Shown here: positions 44,319 to 53,615 of the stretch, in pieces
Position numbering within the stretch: the first letter of the stretch is position 1
Layout of the letters: each line of letters begins with the position of its first letter
Origin: Chitinophagaceae bacterium DXS
GTDB lineage: Bacteria; Bacteroidota; Bacteroidia; Chitinophagales; Chitinophagaceae
Direction: 5' to 3'
DNA length: 64,000 nucleotides
Assembly (NCBI GenBank): GCA_030345135.1
Contig: CP128386.1
Span: forward strand, 4,880,548-4,944,547
Program-made: the position numbers and the translations under genes
Notes under the pieces: model-generated
Told to the model about the DNA's origin: nothing
Seen by the model: the letters and a program-made list of their open reading frames with translations, nothing else
Databases searched by the model: none

Positions 44319-47300
44319 ATCTTTAATTTCAGTTCAATACTTGTACCTTCTTCTGTTGCAGTTTCAATTATCAGGATTGCGTTAATTTCTTTCGCTCTGC
44401 GCTGCATGTTTTTTAAACCATTGCCGGCGTCGAGCTTATCCCTGTTGAAACCAACGCCGTTATCCCTGATAAGCATGTAAACAAGTGACTCATTTCTAGA
44501 GATCAAAAACCTAATGTGAGAGGCTTGCGAATACTTAACCACATTAGTTGTAGCTTCTTTGAATATGAGATAAAAATTCTTGCGTACCTCCATGGGCATA
44601 CTTATTCCGCTGATGTCGCCTTCAATCAAAAAATTAAACTGTATATTTTTACCTTTAAGTACCTGGTATGCAAATGAGCGCATCCTGGAAACAATTTTCT
44701 CAAAATCATCATTTTCCGGATTGATCGTCCATACAATATCACTCATGGCGTCAACAATTTTTCGCGAACTCTCGCCAATTTCATCCAGCGCCGGCAAAGA
44801 TTTTCCGGCCTGCAGTTTAGCCACCTCGCTCAATACGGATATACTGTTAAGTGTTGAACCGATATCATCATGCAAATCGCTCGCTATATTGTTTCTTATA
44901 GTCTGCAGTTTAATGACCTGTTGTACTCTGTAGCGATAAACAGCATACAATGCAACTACTACTAAAGCAACCAACAAGGCCTTGAACCACCAGGTATTCC
45001 AAAAGGGCGGAGCAATTGTAAACGTGATAACAGCTGGCACTTCGTTCCACATATTATCATTGTTACTTGCTTTTACTTTAAATGTATAGCTGCCTGCATC
45101 AAGATTGGTATAGTTGGCAAGACGTTTGGCGGCATCTGTAAATATCCAATTCTTATCATAGCCTTCAAGCATATAAGCAAAACGATTTTTTTCGGGATGC
45201 ACATAACTCAACGCTGCAAAAACAAATGAAATGTCGTTTTGCCGGTATGAAAGTTTAAGATGATCGATTTCATCAACCGGTGAAGTAATAATATTTATTG
45301 AATCGCCTGAGTCAAATGATCTATTTGAAATATTAATACCCGTAATGACCACTGGAGGAATATAAGTATTGTCTTTTAATTCGCCTGGCCTGAAGGCAAG
45401 CAGACCAACGTTGCAACCAAAATACAACCTGCCATCATCACCTTTTACGCAAGCATTAAAATTGAATTCATCCCCGGGCAGGCCATCATTTATATCATAA
45501 TTCCTGCAGATGGACTGTGGTGATCTTCCTATGCACGGTGTGAACCTGCAAAGCCCCCTGTTTGTAGTTAACCAAAGGTTACAATCATCGTCCGCAACAA
45601 TGCCTATAATTGAATTATCCGGCAGCCCATCTCTGGTGGTAAAACTGACAAAACTTTCAGTCTTTTTCTCAAATCTGCTTAAACCTCCTTGTGTGCCAAT
45701 CCAGATAATACCCTGCCCATCATCATAGAAACAGTGCGTTATATTATTGCAAATGGAGTTTGCGTTCTGATCATCGTGACTGAAAATTTTAATTACTCCC
45801 GATGTAGTATTCAACATGGTAATACCGTTTGTTCCCGTCACCCACAATATACCATCTGAATCAAAATGCAATCCAGCAATATTATCTGTACTTAAATGAT
45901 TGGTATCGCGATGAAAATTTTCAAAACTCAGGAACTGCTTCGTTCTCAAATCATAATATTTTAGTCCGTGTTCTGTTCCGATCCATAATTTTTTATCGTT
46001 GTCTTCCACTATGGAGTTGCACTGATTGTGAAGCGTTGTATCCTTGTTATTAAATGTAGAATGAACAGGTAATAGTTTACCTGTTGCACGATCTAACATC
46101 AAAAGTCCTTCATCAAAACTTACTACCCAGTAGATTCCGTCGGAGTCACATTCCATTCCATAGCAAAAATTAAAGCCTGTAATCGCATTGTTTCTCATTG
46201 CAATTTTATAGCCTTTAAAGCTTTCGGATACCGCACTAAATTCCTGCACACCTACACCGAATGTTGTCATAAATATTCTGCCTTTCCGATCTTTATACAT
46301 ACCAAGGGGAAAATGAGACGCATATGCCTTATCATAATTTTGAAACAGGCTAAACTTTTTTTCGGAGATATAGCAATTATTCAACCCGCCCCCGGCCGTT
46401 GCGATCCATAACACACCACTTCGGTCTTCGTACAGGTATTTAACCTCATCGGAAGTAAGCGAATATTTATCACTGCCATCAGCATGAAAGGTTTGAAAAT
46501 CTTCTGTCTCGTGCCGATATATGCTAACGCCGCCTGTATATGTTCCTGCCCAAATTCTATGGCGACTGTCTTCAATTAATGCGTTTACAGCGTCGCTGCC
46601 AAGGGAATTAAAATTCGCATTGGAATGACGAAAAACCTTTGCAACCTTCGTCTGAGCATTGTAACGGAATAGCCCCTTGTTCCATAAACTGATCCATATA
46701 TTATTTTCATGATCCTGAAGCATGCATATCACTTCCCGGCCCAGTGATTCATGTGCTTTGGCCGGTGGAAGAAAGCGTGTGAGCTTTTTGCGGGCAGGGT
46801 CAAAAATATTAATGCCATTTGAAGTCCCTATCCAAAGCATATTCTCCCGGGAGATCATCAAACAAATTACGTTCTGGCCGATTAAGCTATCATTACCAAT
46901 AAGCGAGTTAAGGTTCACGAATTTATCTGAAAATGATTCGTAAAAGTATACACCTGTATTTGTTCCAATCCAGACTCTTCCATTTTTATCTACGGCAAGG
47001 CAGTTACCGTTAGCCGGTGTTGGGGCTATTTTATTCTGATCATAAAATGTGAATTTTTCGGTTTGTGTATTATACTTGCAAAGGCCTTTATTGCCCGTCA
47101 TCCAAATGCTACGGTTGCTATCCTCACACAAACTAGTTACATCGTTAAGCGGTAATGTGTTTTTATTGTAAGGGTCATAGCGAAATGAAGTGAAAGCGTA
47201 TCCATCAAACTTAATCAGTCCGTTATAAGCTCCGAACCACATGTACCCTTTTTTATCCTGTAAGATTGAAGTGAAAATTGTCTGCGATAACATGTGATCC

Positions 47301-47443
47301 TGGCTAAAGTGATTGAAGCGAATGTTATTTAATGCTGGTTGAGCCAGGCACGGCGAAGGAGCAATCCCCCAAAAAAGTACTGCAGCAGCTTTTAAAAAAG
47401 CAGCCTTTAGCAGGGTGTTTTTCCAGGGGATTAGTCTGTTCAA
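44315..47443 (-). CDS. Beta-propeller sensor histidine kinase (HisKA_3)
   Basis: About 1042 residues from a TTG at 47443. The frame extends 30 codons further to 47533, but those codons hold the promoter (perfect -7 box TATCTTTG at 47468-47461), so the TTG just after the expected transcription start is preferred; a signal peptide ending CLAQ follows. Residues ~35-720 are two-component-regulator propeller repeats (GYMWFGAYNGLIKFDGY, RVWIGTNTGVYF, LWIATAGGGLN). Then come a Y_Y_Y domain (DAGSYTFKVKASNND), one membrane helix (WWFKALLVALVVVALYAVYR), the phospho-acceptor His in SDLHDDIGSTLNSI, and an ATPase domain (RDNGVGF, GNGLKNMQRRA). Unlike hybrid HTCS proteins it has no receiver or AraC domain; output goes to the adjacent LuxR regulator. 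Confidence 0.93.
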   Translation of the reverse strand: MNRLIPWKNTLLKAAFLKAAAVLFWGIAPSPCLAQPALNNIRFNHFSQDHMLSQTIFTSILQDKKGYMWFGAYNGLIKFDGYAFTSFRYDPYNKNTLPLNDVTSLCEDSNRSIWMTGNKGLCKYNTQTEKFTFYDQNKIAPTPANGNCLAVDKNGRVWIGTNTGVYFYESFSDKFVNLNSLIGNDSLIGQNVICLMISRENMLWIGTSNGINIFDPARKKLTRFLPPAKAHESLGREVICMLQDHENNIWISLWNKGLFRYNAQTKVAKVFRHSNANFNSLGSDAVNALIEDSRHRIWAGTYTGGVSIYRHETEDFQTFHADGSDKYSLTSDEVKYLYEDRSGVLWIATAGGGLNNCYISEKKFSLFQNYDKAYASHFPLGMYKDRKGRIFMTTFGVGVQEFSAVSESFKGYKIAMRNNAITGFNFCYGMECDSDGIYWVVSFDEGLLMLDRATGKLLPVHSTFNNKDTTLHNQCNSIVEDNDKKLWIGTEHGLKYYDLRTKQFLSFENFHRDTNHLSTDNIAGLHFDSDGILWVTGTNGITMLNTTSGVIKIFSHDDQNANSICNNITHCFYDDGQGIIWIGTQGGLSRFEKKTESFVSFTTRDGLPDNSIIGIVADDDCNLWLTTNRGLCRFTPCIGRSPQSICRNYDINDGLPGDEFNFNACVKGDDGRLYFGCNVGLLAFRPGELKDNTYIPPVVITGINISNRSFDSGDSINIITSPVDEIDHLKLSYRQNDISFVFAALSYVHPEKNRFAYMLEGYDKNWIFTDAAKRLANYTNLDAGSYTFKVKASNNDNMWNEVPAVITFTIAPPFWNTWWFKALLVALVVVALYAVYRYRVQQVIKLQTIRNNIASDLHDDIGSTLNSISVLSEVAKLQAGKSLPALDEIGESSRKIVDAMSDIVWTINPENDDFEKIVSRMRSFAYQVLKGKNIQFNFLIEGDISGISMPMEVRKNFYLIFKEATTNVVKYSQASHIRFLISRNESLVYMLIRDNGVGFNRDKLDAGNGLKNMQRRAKEINAILIIETATEEGTSIELKLKI

Positions 47444-47460
47444 TTTGAGAAGTTGTTTTG

Positions 47461-47528
47461 CAAAGATAAAATTATTGCTACTATCTGTGTTATCACATAA
47501 ATATGTGATTAAGGTAACATACAGGTAA
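47461..47528 (-). promoter_or_regulatory. Promoter of the sensor-regulator operon with a perfect palindrome
   Basis: On the minus strand, TATCTTTG (47468-47461) matches the -7 consensus exactly. ATCACATA-AA-TATGTGAT at 47492-47509 is a perfect 8+2+8 palindrome centred about 45 bases before the expected start. Next to it, GGTAACA occurs twice 11 bases apart (47513-47530, plus-strand reading), one helical turn. The arrangement suits an activator site. Confidence 0.55.
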
Positions 47529-47647
47529 CACAATGCCTAACTTCTGCGATTGACAACAAGGACATGCCGTCAGAACTTTGCATCACGACCCGGCTATTTT
47601 TTCGAATGGTGACTTTTCCAACGTTCTTCACAACTCAAATTATTCGT

Positions 47648-48202
47648 ATGAAAAACATCTTAACCGTGTTACTTGTTATTGATATTTTTTTACTATCAAA
47701 TGCCTGTACCAAGACAGGAGTAGATCCTGCGAAAAAAACAGTTAAAGACCAGGTCGCTGAAAGGATCATAGAAAAAGCCAGCTATTCTGGCTGGCTATCA
47801 GCCAGCGTTCCATGCTCGTCTTTAGTAAAGATCTACAAAGTCATTAGTGGAACACCTCTTGCACTGACCGCCGACGTTTTAAAAAATGGGAAAGTTCTTG
47901 TTTTCGGGAGAGCTGGTGAATTGTCTCAGCCTTATTCATTACCACACCTACATTTTTTTAGTACCCACACCGTGTCAGTTGTGCGAAGAACATATTTCAA
48001 AGACCAGGTTGCCAATATTACAGTTTACGATTCTTTAGCAGGAATACGTTTCTTGTCGCCGTTCTCCGTCTCCTACGGTTATTGCAATAATCAGTTTCGT
48101 TGCATAATCGTGCCTCCTGTCTTAAAAGCGGCGGCCAACACCGCGGGACTCAATTGGAATGACTATAACGCAGTAATATCTTATTTTAAAATAGCACCAT
48201 AA
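47648..48202 (+). CDS. Lipoprotein of unknown function
   Basis: A 184-residue lipoprotein from the ATG at 47648 (signal MKNILTVLLVIDIFLLSNAC, lipobox SNAC); the frame is open to 47564 but that would bury the signal. The mature part is predicted beta-rich (SLVKIYKVISGTPLALTADV, VSVVRRTYFKDQVANITVYD) with a C-terminal WNDYNAVISYFKIAP. I do not recognise a family. It is divergent from the sensor kinase operon and 139 bases upstream of the haloperoxidase-like gene, so a shared role is possible but unproven. Confidence 0.75.
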   Translation: MKNILTVLLVIDIFLLSNACTKTGVDPAKKTVKDQVAERIIEKASYSGWLSASVPCSSLVKIYKVISGTPLALTADVLKNGKVLVFGRAGELSQPYSLPHLHFFSTHTVSVVRRTYFKDQVANITVYDSLAGIRFLSPFSVSYGYCNNQFRCIIVPPVLKAAANTAGLNWNDYNAVISYFKIAP

Positions 48203-48341
48203 CGTGATTATTCAGTCCTTACACCCGAGGTTGGATTTAGAGGCAATGGTGATTCTATGAACTCAGTTCGGTCACAATATTCCTAAATGAAACTCCCTAA
48301 ATCAACATTCATTTCGCCCTTTTTCACCTAAATTCTTTTAT

Positions 48342-49649
48342 ATGAAACGATTAGTTATTTCGACTCTTATTGTTTGCATGGTTGCATGCACAAAGCAGGA
48401 CCAGTTCACACTTCCCCAAAATGCAAAAGGCACTGGCAAGTTATTGACAGATTGGATAGCTGTACATCTTAGATTAATAAAAAACACAACAGGCCTTTCG
48501 CACGTTGCCTATTCAAGGCATTTTGCGTACACAAGCATCGCATTTTATGAGTCCCTTGTGCCGGGATCGCCCGGACATCAGTCTATTGCCGGCCGGCTTC
48601 AAAATCTGAACAACCTGCCTGCGCCGCAAACAACCCAGTTGTGCTGGATTGCAGCAGGCAATTCAGCTTATGCATCGCTTATGCGGTTTTTTTACAGCGG
48701 TAACAAAATTAACCTCCCAATCATCGACTCTCTGGAAGCGGCTGAAAACGAGCAACTGGTAAATATTGCCAGGTACAGTCAGGCTGCGGTAACAGCAGGA
48801 AATGAATTTGGAAATAATCTAGCACAGGCAATTATAAACTGGTCCATGCAAGATGGCTCAGCAAATATTCATCCACCCTATGTTCCACCCACAGGCGACA
48901 GTTTGTGGGTACCAACACCGCCTGCATTTGCAGTACCAGCGGCTCCTTATTGGGGAGACAACAAAACCATCATCTCCGGCAGTATTGATAATACGCTTGC
49001 ACCTGCACCTATTCCGTTTAGCGTACAACCCGCATCGCCTTTTTATAACATGGCAAACGATCTTTTTGCAGCGTCTCAAAATCTTACAACTGATCAAAAA
49101 GATATGGCCGGTCATTGGGACGATTCGCCAAATGGAAAATATGTTACAGCCTTCGGTCACTGGGCTTCAATCTTATCGCAAATGATTACAAAACTTGATC
49201 TGTCTTTGATAAGATCGGCGGCTATTTATGCAGGAATGTCGATAGCTATGAATGATGCTTCTATTTCTTGTTGGAAAGCCAAATACACCTATAATCGGAT
49301 TCGCCCCGTAAGCTATATTCGGCTTTATTTGGGAAGCCCTGACTGGACCTCATTTATAACAACGCCTGCACATCCGGAATATCCTGCAGCTCACTCAACG
49401 CTCTCTTACGCTGCAGCGACAGTGTTAACGCATTACCTGGGTAATGTGCCATTTACCGATCACACGTACGATAATGTCGGGCTTGCTCCCCGTTCTTATA
49501 CAAGCTTTATAGCAGCTGCAACTGAAGCCGGAAATTCACGATTTTATGGTGGCATACACTTTTTACCTTCTATTAAAGCAGGGGCAATCTGCGGCACCGC
49601 TGTTAGTAAAAATGTGTTGGTGGCTCTGGCTTTAAGGAATGATGATTGA
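48342..49649 (+). CDS. Vanadium-dependent haloperoxidase-like PAP2 lipoprotein
   Basis: A 435-residue lipoprotein (MKRLVISTLIVCMVAC, Cys16). The C-terminal half has the vanadate/phosphate site of the PAP2/chloroperoxidase superfamily: WKAKYTYNRIRP (Lys and Arg), PAHPEYPAAHSTLSYA (His; the usual Ser-Gly before it is Ala-Ala), and EAGNSRFYGGIHFLPSIKAG (Arg and His). The N-terminal helical half (SRHFAYTSIAFYESL) matches bacterial vanadium chloroperoxidase-like proteins. Such proteins may act as halide peroxidases or as acid phosphatases. The missing Ser-Gly pair argues for caution about peroxidase activity. It would act in the periplasm or at the surface. Confidence 0.87.
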   Translation: MKRLVISTLIVCMVACTKQDQFTLPQNAKGTGKLLTDWIAVHLRLIKNTTGLSHVAYSRHFAYTSIAFYESLVPGSPGHQSIAGRLQNLNNLPAPQTTQLCWIAAGNSAYASLMRFFYSGNKINLPIIDSLEAAENEQLVNIARYSQAAVTAGNEFGNNLAQAIINWSMQDGSANIHPPYVPPTGDSLWVPTPPAFAVPAAPYWGDNKTIISGSIDNTLAPAPIPFSVQPASPFYNMANDLFAASQNLTTDQKDMAGHWDDSPNGKYVTAFGHWASILSQMITKLDLSLIRSAAIYAGMSIAMNDASISCWKAKYTYNRIRPVSYIRLYLGSPDWTSFITTPAHPEYPAAHSTLSYAAATVLTHYLGNVPFTDHTYDNVGLAPRSYTSFIAAATEAGNSRFYGGIHFLPSIKAGAICGTAVSKNVLVALALRNDD

Positions 49650-49848
49650 TAGAGGTCTTTGCGGAGCTGTAGTTTATGTTGGAAGAATATCAGGACTCAC
49701 ATATAACATATCCCGTGCGGCCAAAACTAAAAGGAAACGCCGTTGCTTGATGGGACATTTCTGCTGAAGATTCGGGCTGGCAATTCTGTTGTAACGAAAA
49801 AAAATGATGGCTCTAAAGTATTTTTTAATCATAACTAAAACCAATAAA

Positions 49849-50304
49849 ATGAAAAAACAACAATTAAAGAAAGTGTTACAGTTTATTATCCTTGCGATAA
49901 CCTTTTTCACTTTGGCAGATTCTGTAAATGCTCAAAAGAAATGTCATAACGGTAAATGTCCGATCGGTTATGCATGCGCACCATCCGGGTATTGTGTTCG
50001 GTATTGTTCTCATTGTCAGCCGTTTCTTATCGAATCTGCCGATGAAGTCGTTTCTGCCGAAAGTTCTCAATTCGCAGTAATCAGATTTCAAATGGATGAA
50101 GCGAAAGCTGGTTCCGTTAAAATATATGATATAGCAGGACGGTTGGTCAGGACGCTTCTTACTGAAAGTGTGCAACAAGGTGTACATCAGTTTTTATGGA
50201 ATGCAAAGGATGAAAACGGGAGCCCGGTAGCTACAGGGATTTATATTATACAATTGAATGAAGGAAATAAAATGCAAACAAGAAAATTGTTTGTTGTCAG
50301 CTGA
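49849..50304 (+). CDS. Small Cys-rich secreted protein with T9SS sorting domain
   Basis: A 151-residue protein from the ATG at 49849 (signal peptide ending SVNAQ); the frame also has ATGs at 49804 and 49807, which give a longer, less signal-like start. Directly after cleavage comes a knot of six Cys in about 30 residues (KKCHNGKCPIGYACAPSG, YCVRYCSHC). Residues ~70-151 form the Por/type IX secretion C-terminal domain in its FlgD-like form: VKIYDIAGRLVRTLL, WNAKDENGSPVATGIYI, KMQTRKLFVV. So a tiny Cys-rich peptide is carried to the surface by T9SS. No catalytic domain is present. The Cys pattern resembles short chitin-binding or toxin-like knots; function unknown. Confidence 0.82.
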   Translation: MKKQQLKKVLQFIILAITFFTLADSVNAQKKCHNGKCPIGYACAPSGYCVRYCSHCQPFLIESADEVVSAESSQFAVIRFQMDEAKAGSVKIYDIAGRLVRTLLTESVQQGVHQFLWNAKDENGSPVATGIYIIQLNEGNKMQTRKLFVVS

Positions 50305-50357
50305 CCGGATTTAAAGAATGCTCATTAAAATAATTGTGGGAAGGCAATTCTCAAATG

Positions 50358-52742
50358 TTATTTGCTTTTTTTGAGATGTACTAAATTAATTCCAATACTC
50401 AGCCTGAAATTAATTGGTTCACCCGGCGTATATCGCCATTCCTTGATAGCGGAGTTAAAATAACCCATTGCGGCATAGTCGGTATTGGTGAGGTTGTATA
50501 CATTTAAACAGATGTTGAATCTATTAATGCTATAGCTTAATGCTGCATCAAACAAATTGTAAACAGGTAAATAATTGACAGGATCGCCGGAGGCCCAACC
50601 TGGATCTACAGCGCTTCGTTTACCCATATGCTGGTATCCAATTGCAAATGACAGGCCTCCTGATTTGTGATGTAGCACAATGTATTTTAGCCACAGGTTA
50701 GCATAGTGATCTGGAGTGCCGAAAATTCTTAAGCCAACAAGGCCGCTGCTATCTTTGGTAATTCTTGCATCTGTGTATGCATAGTTTCCTGCGATAGTTA
50801 GCGAATGTGTAATATTTCCGTTTATATCAACTTCAATTCCTTTGCTTGTTACCTGTCCGGTTTGAATATTAAAACCAGGATGGGCCGGATCTGCTGATAA
50901 GGTGTTATTCTTTGTGATCTGAAAAACGGAAAAATTTATATTCAATTTTTTGTCAAAAAAATATGCCTTCATTCCAGCTTCTATATCGCTGCCGGTAAGT
51001 GGCCTTAAGGGGGTATGATTATACACGGGAGCAATCTCCGGCGCGAAACTCTGATCATACATTGCATATATTGAAATGTCTTTTGTAAATAACCAGGTTA
51101 ATCCCATGCGAGGCGTAACTACATTATAGATATTGTTTTTTTGATAATCGGGAACGGAAGTTCCGGTGTCATAAAAAGTTGCATGTGTAAAATGGCCGGC
51201 CAGGGTAATCACTAATTTTTCTGCAATTTTTATATGATCCTGCAGATAAATGGTGACATTGTTGAATCTTACTTTCTGATAGAACGTGTCAGAGAATTGC
51301 GTATTTCTCAAAGAGTCAACAGGCAGATAATATTGCGGCCTGGGGATGTATAATCCGAACTTTTTTTGTCCATAAGTATCTTTAATCTGATCATCTGTGC
51401 CGGCGCTGTAACAATCAATCCCCAACAAAAGCTTGTGTTCAATCTTTGCAGTTGTTTTAAATTTACCGTCAAAAAAAAACTGTGCTACTTTAGAAAAGTT
51501 TCGCCATTCCTCATGATTGACATACCTATATAATGTATCATTTGTCACTTGTAAAGATGGATCCGTTTGTAACCAATGAAAAATATATGAGCCGTCGATA
51601 TAAGCAAGTTGGGCATTCAACTGCCAGTTATCATTGAAGATGTGTTTAAAATGGATACGGAAGTAATTATCACTGGGTGCTACCTTGTCAGTACTGGCAT
51701 CTGCTACTGCAAAATTCCTTGGGAGCATGAGCATTTTGCCATCAATGGAAGGGAGGTCGGTATTGTTTCCCTTTGTTTCGGCTTTCATTAAATTGTATTC
51801 GGCAGTAAAAGATATTTTTTTAGTAAGGTCATATTTTACGGCAGCACATACAAAATACCTTGATGCTGTCCCGAATTGAAATGATCTGTTTTGACGGTGA
51901 ACGCCTGCATTAAAGCGATATGAAAATTTTGACGATTTTGAAAACGTGCCACCAATATCTGCAGTAAGCCGAATCATATTGTAGCTTCCGAACCCCACAT
52001 TTATATTAGATATGGATTCTTTCGACGGTTGTTTAGTTACTATGTTCACAATGCCCCCTGGTTCGGCTTCGCTCATCATAAAGCCGGCGGGTCCTTTTAT
52101 GAGTTCGATTTTTTCCAACATAGCTGCGTCTTCCTGCTGGTTCCACCAAAAATTGCCGACGCCATTGCGAACTACATTATAGGTTGCGTCAGTTCCACGA
52201 ATTATTAATGAATAATCATTTAATCCACCATTGATTTTTTCAACGCCGCTGACATTGCGTGTTGCTTCTGTTGTGGATAACAAGCCCTGATCTGCCATCG
52301 TTTGATGAGTAACTACCGCAATGTTTTGTGGTATCTCATTAAGTGGCAAATTCAGCCGCAATGATTCCGAAGGTTTTATTTCAACATGTTTCGAATCGAG
52401 ATTTGCAACAACCGTTATTTTTTTTAGTTCCGCATATGTTTGATCAAGTTGTACGGTAATAAAAGTTGTTTCATTTTGTTTTATATGTACATTGATTGTA
52501 CTATCAACATACCCTAGTAATGAGAAGCGAAGAATACAATTCCCGGGGCTTAATTTTTTGATCTCAAAATTTCCCTGATCATCAGTAATATCCCCTTTGC
52601 CGGAATTTTCTATCCGGACACTTACAAAAGCAGCTGGCATTCCATCTGAAGTTGAAACAGTACCGCGAATGGTCCCATTATTTTCATTGGAGAAAACATA
52701 AGAGGGCAGGAGTAGAAGAAAAGGGATTAGAAAAAGTTTCAT
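50358..52742 (-). CDS. TonB-dependent siderophore-type outer-membrane receptor
   Basis: A 794-residue receptor with a signal peptide (cleavage around YVFSN). Residues ~22-105 are a carboxypeptidase-regulatory-like domain (GTIRGTVSTSDGMPAAFVSV), ~120-230 the plug (LPLNEIPQNIAVVTHQTMAD, VEKINGGLNDYSLIIRGTDA, IELIKGPAGFMMSEAEPGGI), and the rest a 22-strand barrel with TonB-receptor C-terminal features (PVYNLFDAALSYSINRFNIC, LNVYNLTNTDY). The IPQNI and EPGG..N.VTK elements are those of FhuA/FoxA-like ferric siderophore receptors. A cobalamin riboswitch lies ~420 bases upstream on the same strand, which would suggest corrinoid-linked control. The sequence itself is not BtuB-like. Confidence 0.92.
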   Translation of the reverse strand: MKLFLIPFLLLLPSYVFSNENNGTIRGTVSTSDGMPAAFVSVRIENSGKGDITDDQGNFEIKKLSPGNCILRFSLLGYVDSTINVHIKQNETTFITVQLDQTYAELKKITVVANLDSKHVEIKPSESLRLNLPLNEIPQNIAVVTHQTMADQGLLSTTEATRNVSGVEKINGGLNDYSLIIRGTDATYNVVRNGVGNFWWNQQEDAAMLEKIELIKGPAGFMMSEAEPGGIVNIVTKQPSKESISNINVGFGSYNMIRLTADIGGTFSKSSKFSYRFNAGVHRQNRSFQFGTASRYFVCAAVKYDLTKKISFTAEYNLMKAETKGNNTDLPSIDGKMLMLPRNFAVADASTDKVAPSDNYFRIHFKHIFNDNWQLNAQLAYIDGSYIFHWLQTDPSLQVTNDTLYRYVNHEEWRNFSKVAQFFFDGKFKTTAKIEHKLLLGIDCYSAGTDDQIKDTYGQKKFGLYIPRPQYYLPVDSLRNTQFSDTFYQKVRFNNVTIYLQDHIKIAEKLVITLAGHFTHATFYDTGTSVPDYQKNNIYNVVTPRMGLTWLFTKDISIYAMYDQSFAPEIAPVYNHTPLRPLTGSDIEAGMKAYFFDKKLNINFSVFQITKNNTLSADPAHPGFNIQTGQVTSKGIEVDINGNITHSLTIAGNYAYTDARITKDSSGLVGLRIFGTPDHYANLWLKYIVLHHKSGGLSFAIGYQHMGKRSAVDPGWASGDPVNYLPVYNLFDAALSYSINRFNICLNVYNLTNTDYAAMGYFNSAIKEWRYTPGEPINFRLSIGINLVHLKKSK

Positions 52743-53164
52743 ACTTGCATTTTATACTTAAGTCGGTTAACTTGATTTTTAACTCTGGCGACTATATAAG
52801 AATGATAAAATGGTAAGTTGATAGGCTTGCAGCAATTTCAAGTCGTTTGGTAAAGCTAGAGAAATTCCTCCTCATTGTCAATAGAATCGGATGCCTGATG
52901 GCGCGGTTGCCAAATGCTCTGAGAGGTGTATGCTTAATCTTCTACATCCCCCAAAGATTAAAAACCTGATCCGTCACGGATACAATATGGATAAAAACAC
53001 AATCTCAAAATGTAGACAGGTGTAACGCTATCAAATTCGCATCCATGGGGGATGGCACAAGCCCAATAACATTGAGTTTTGTATGTTACAAAGGCTGAGA
53101 ATAGCCGGAATACGACAAATGCAGAAACTAAGAAAGCTACAAGTTTGCATCTCCGTCTTTTCAC
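52743..53164. other. Long leader between the riboswitch and the TonB receptor
   Basis: About 420 bases. A 104-codon minus-strand frame (52958-53272) begins inside the riboswitch and continues here with an oddly Cys- and aromatic-rich sequence (KTQCYWACAIPHGCEF); no family recognised, probably chance or a decayed gene. No strong terminator was seen. Confidence 0.4.
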
Positions 53165-53390
53165 CCGATAGCCCAGCGATTGTGTGTGGTGTTTGGCAGG
53201 TCTTCTGGCTAGCTTACATATGAACATCTTCCCGTTTAAATATAGTGGTATGAAGATCCTGATGTTGAACAAGGATGAATTGCATCTTGATCGTAAAGCT
53301 TACAGCTACAGGGATAGCGCCGGATTTACACCGGACTTCCCTTTTAACGGCGCATTCGCCAGCGAAATCCGCGGCATAAATAACGGATAA
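53165..53390 (-). promoter_or_regulatory. Cobalamin riboswitch
   Basis: Read on the minus strand: GTTAAAAGGGAAGTCCGGTG, then TAAATCCGGCGC, CCCTGTAGCTGTAA and the B12 box AGCCAGAAGACCTGCC (53210-53195). These are the conserved parts, in order, of AdoCbl-type riboswitches. A loop word ACGGGAAGATG lies between them. It faces the TonB receptor gene (start 52742), and binding of a corrinoid would lower its expression. Boundaries are approximate. A plus-strand frame (53184-53390) is only its antisense. Confidence 0.85.
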
Positions 53391-53404
53391 TTAAAAAGGG
53401 GGAA

Positions 53405-53480
53405 TTGAAAATTCACAATGAATTTTCACGGCCAGGAATCCATCATTTTCAATTTTCACTTGTCAATTTTTCAATTATCT
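53405..53480. repeat. AATTTTCA-type low-complexity repeat
   Basis: Reiterated AATTGAAAATTCA, TGAATTTTCAC, TTTTCAATTTTCAC and TCAATTTTTCAATT words, partly in inverted orientation; a tract common between Bacteroidota genes. Confidence 0.6.
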
Positions 53481-53518
53481 TCCTCTTCTTTCCCTATATT
53501 TAAGGTTATTCTTTATTT

Positions 53519-53611
53519 ATGAGTTCCAAACAGAAACTAACGCTTTTTGACTTGACCATGGTTGTGATTGGGCTGTGTATTGGAATGGGAAGCAGGCGTT
53601 TGAGCAAATAG
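53519..53611 (+). pseudogene. Amputated N-terminus of an APC-family amino-acid permease
   Basis: A 30-codon frame reads MSSKQKLTLFDLTMVVIGLC followed by IGMGSRRLSK and stop. The part up to IGMG matches the invariant start of Bacteroidota amino-acid permeases (LTLFDLTMIVIGLVIGMGIF...). The match breaks exactly after IGMG and a GTGCAAATG minisatellite starts a few bases later, so the rest of the gene has been deleted or replaced. Confidence 0.7.
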
Positions 53612-53615
53612 GAGA

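Noticed and set aside
47492-47509. Canonical CRP site
   Set aside because: The half-sites are in reversed order (TCACA-N6-TGTGA).
47444-47533. N-terminal 30 codons of the sensor kinase frame
   Set aside because: They contain the -7 box and palindrome and would precede the signal peptide unnaturally.
53184-53390. 68-codon plus-strand frame
   Set aside because: It is the antisense of the conserved cobalamin riboswitch.
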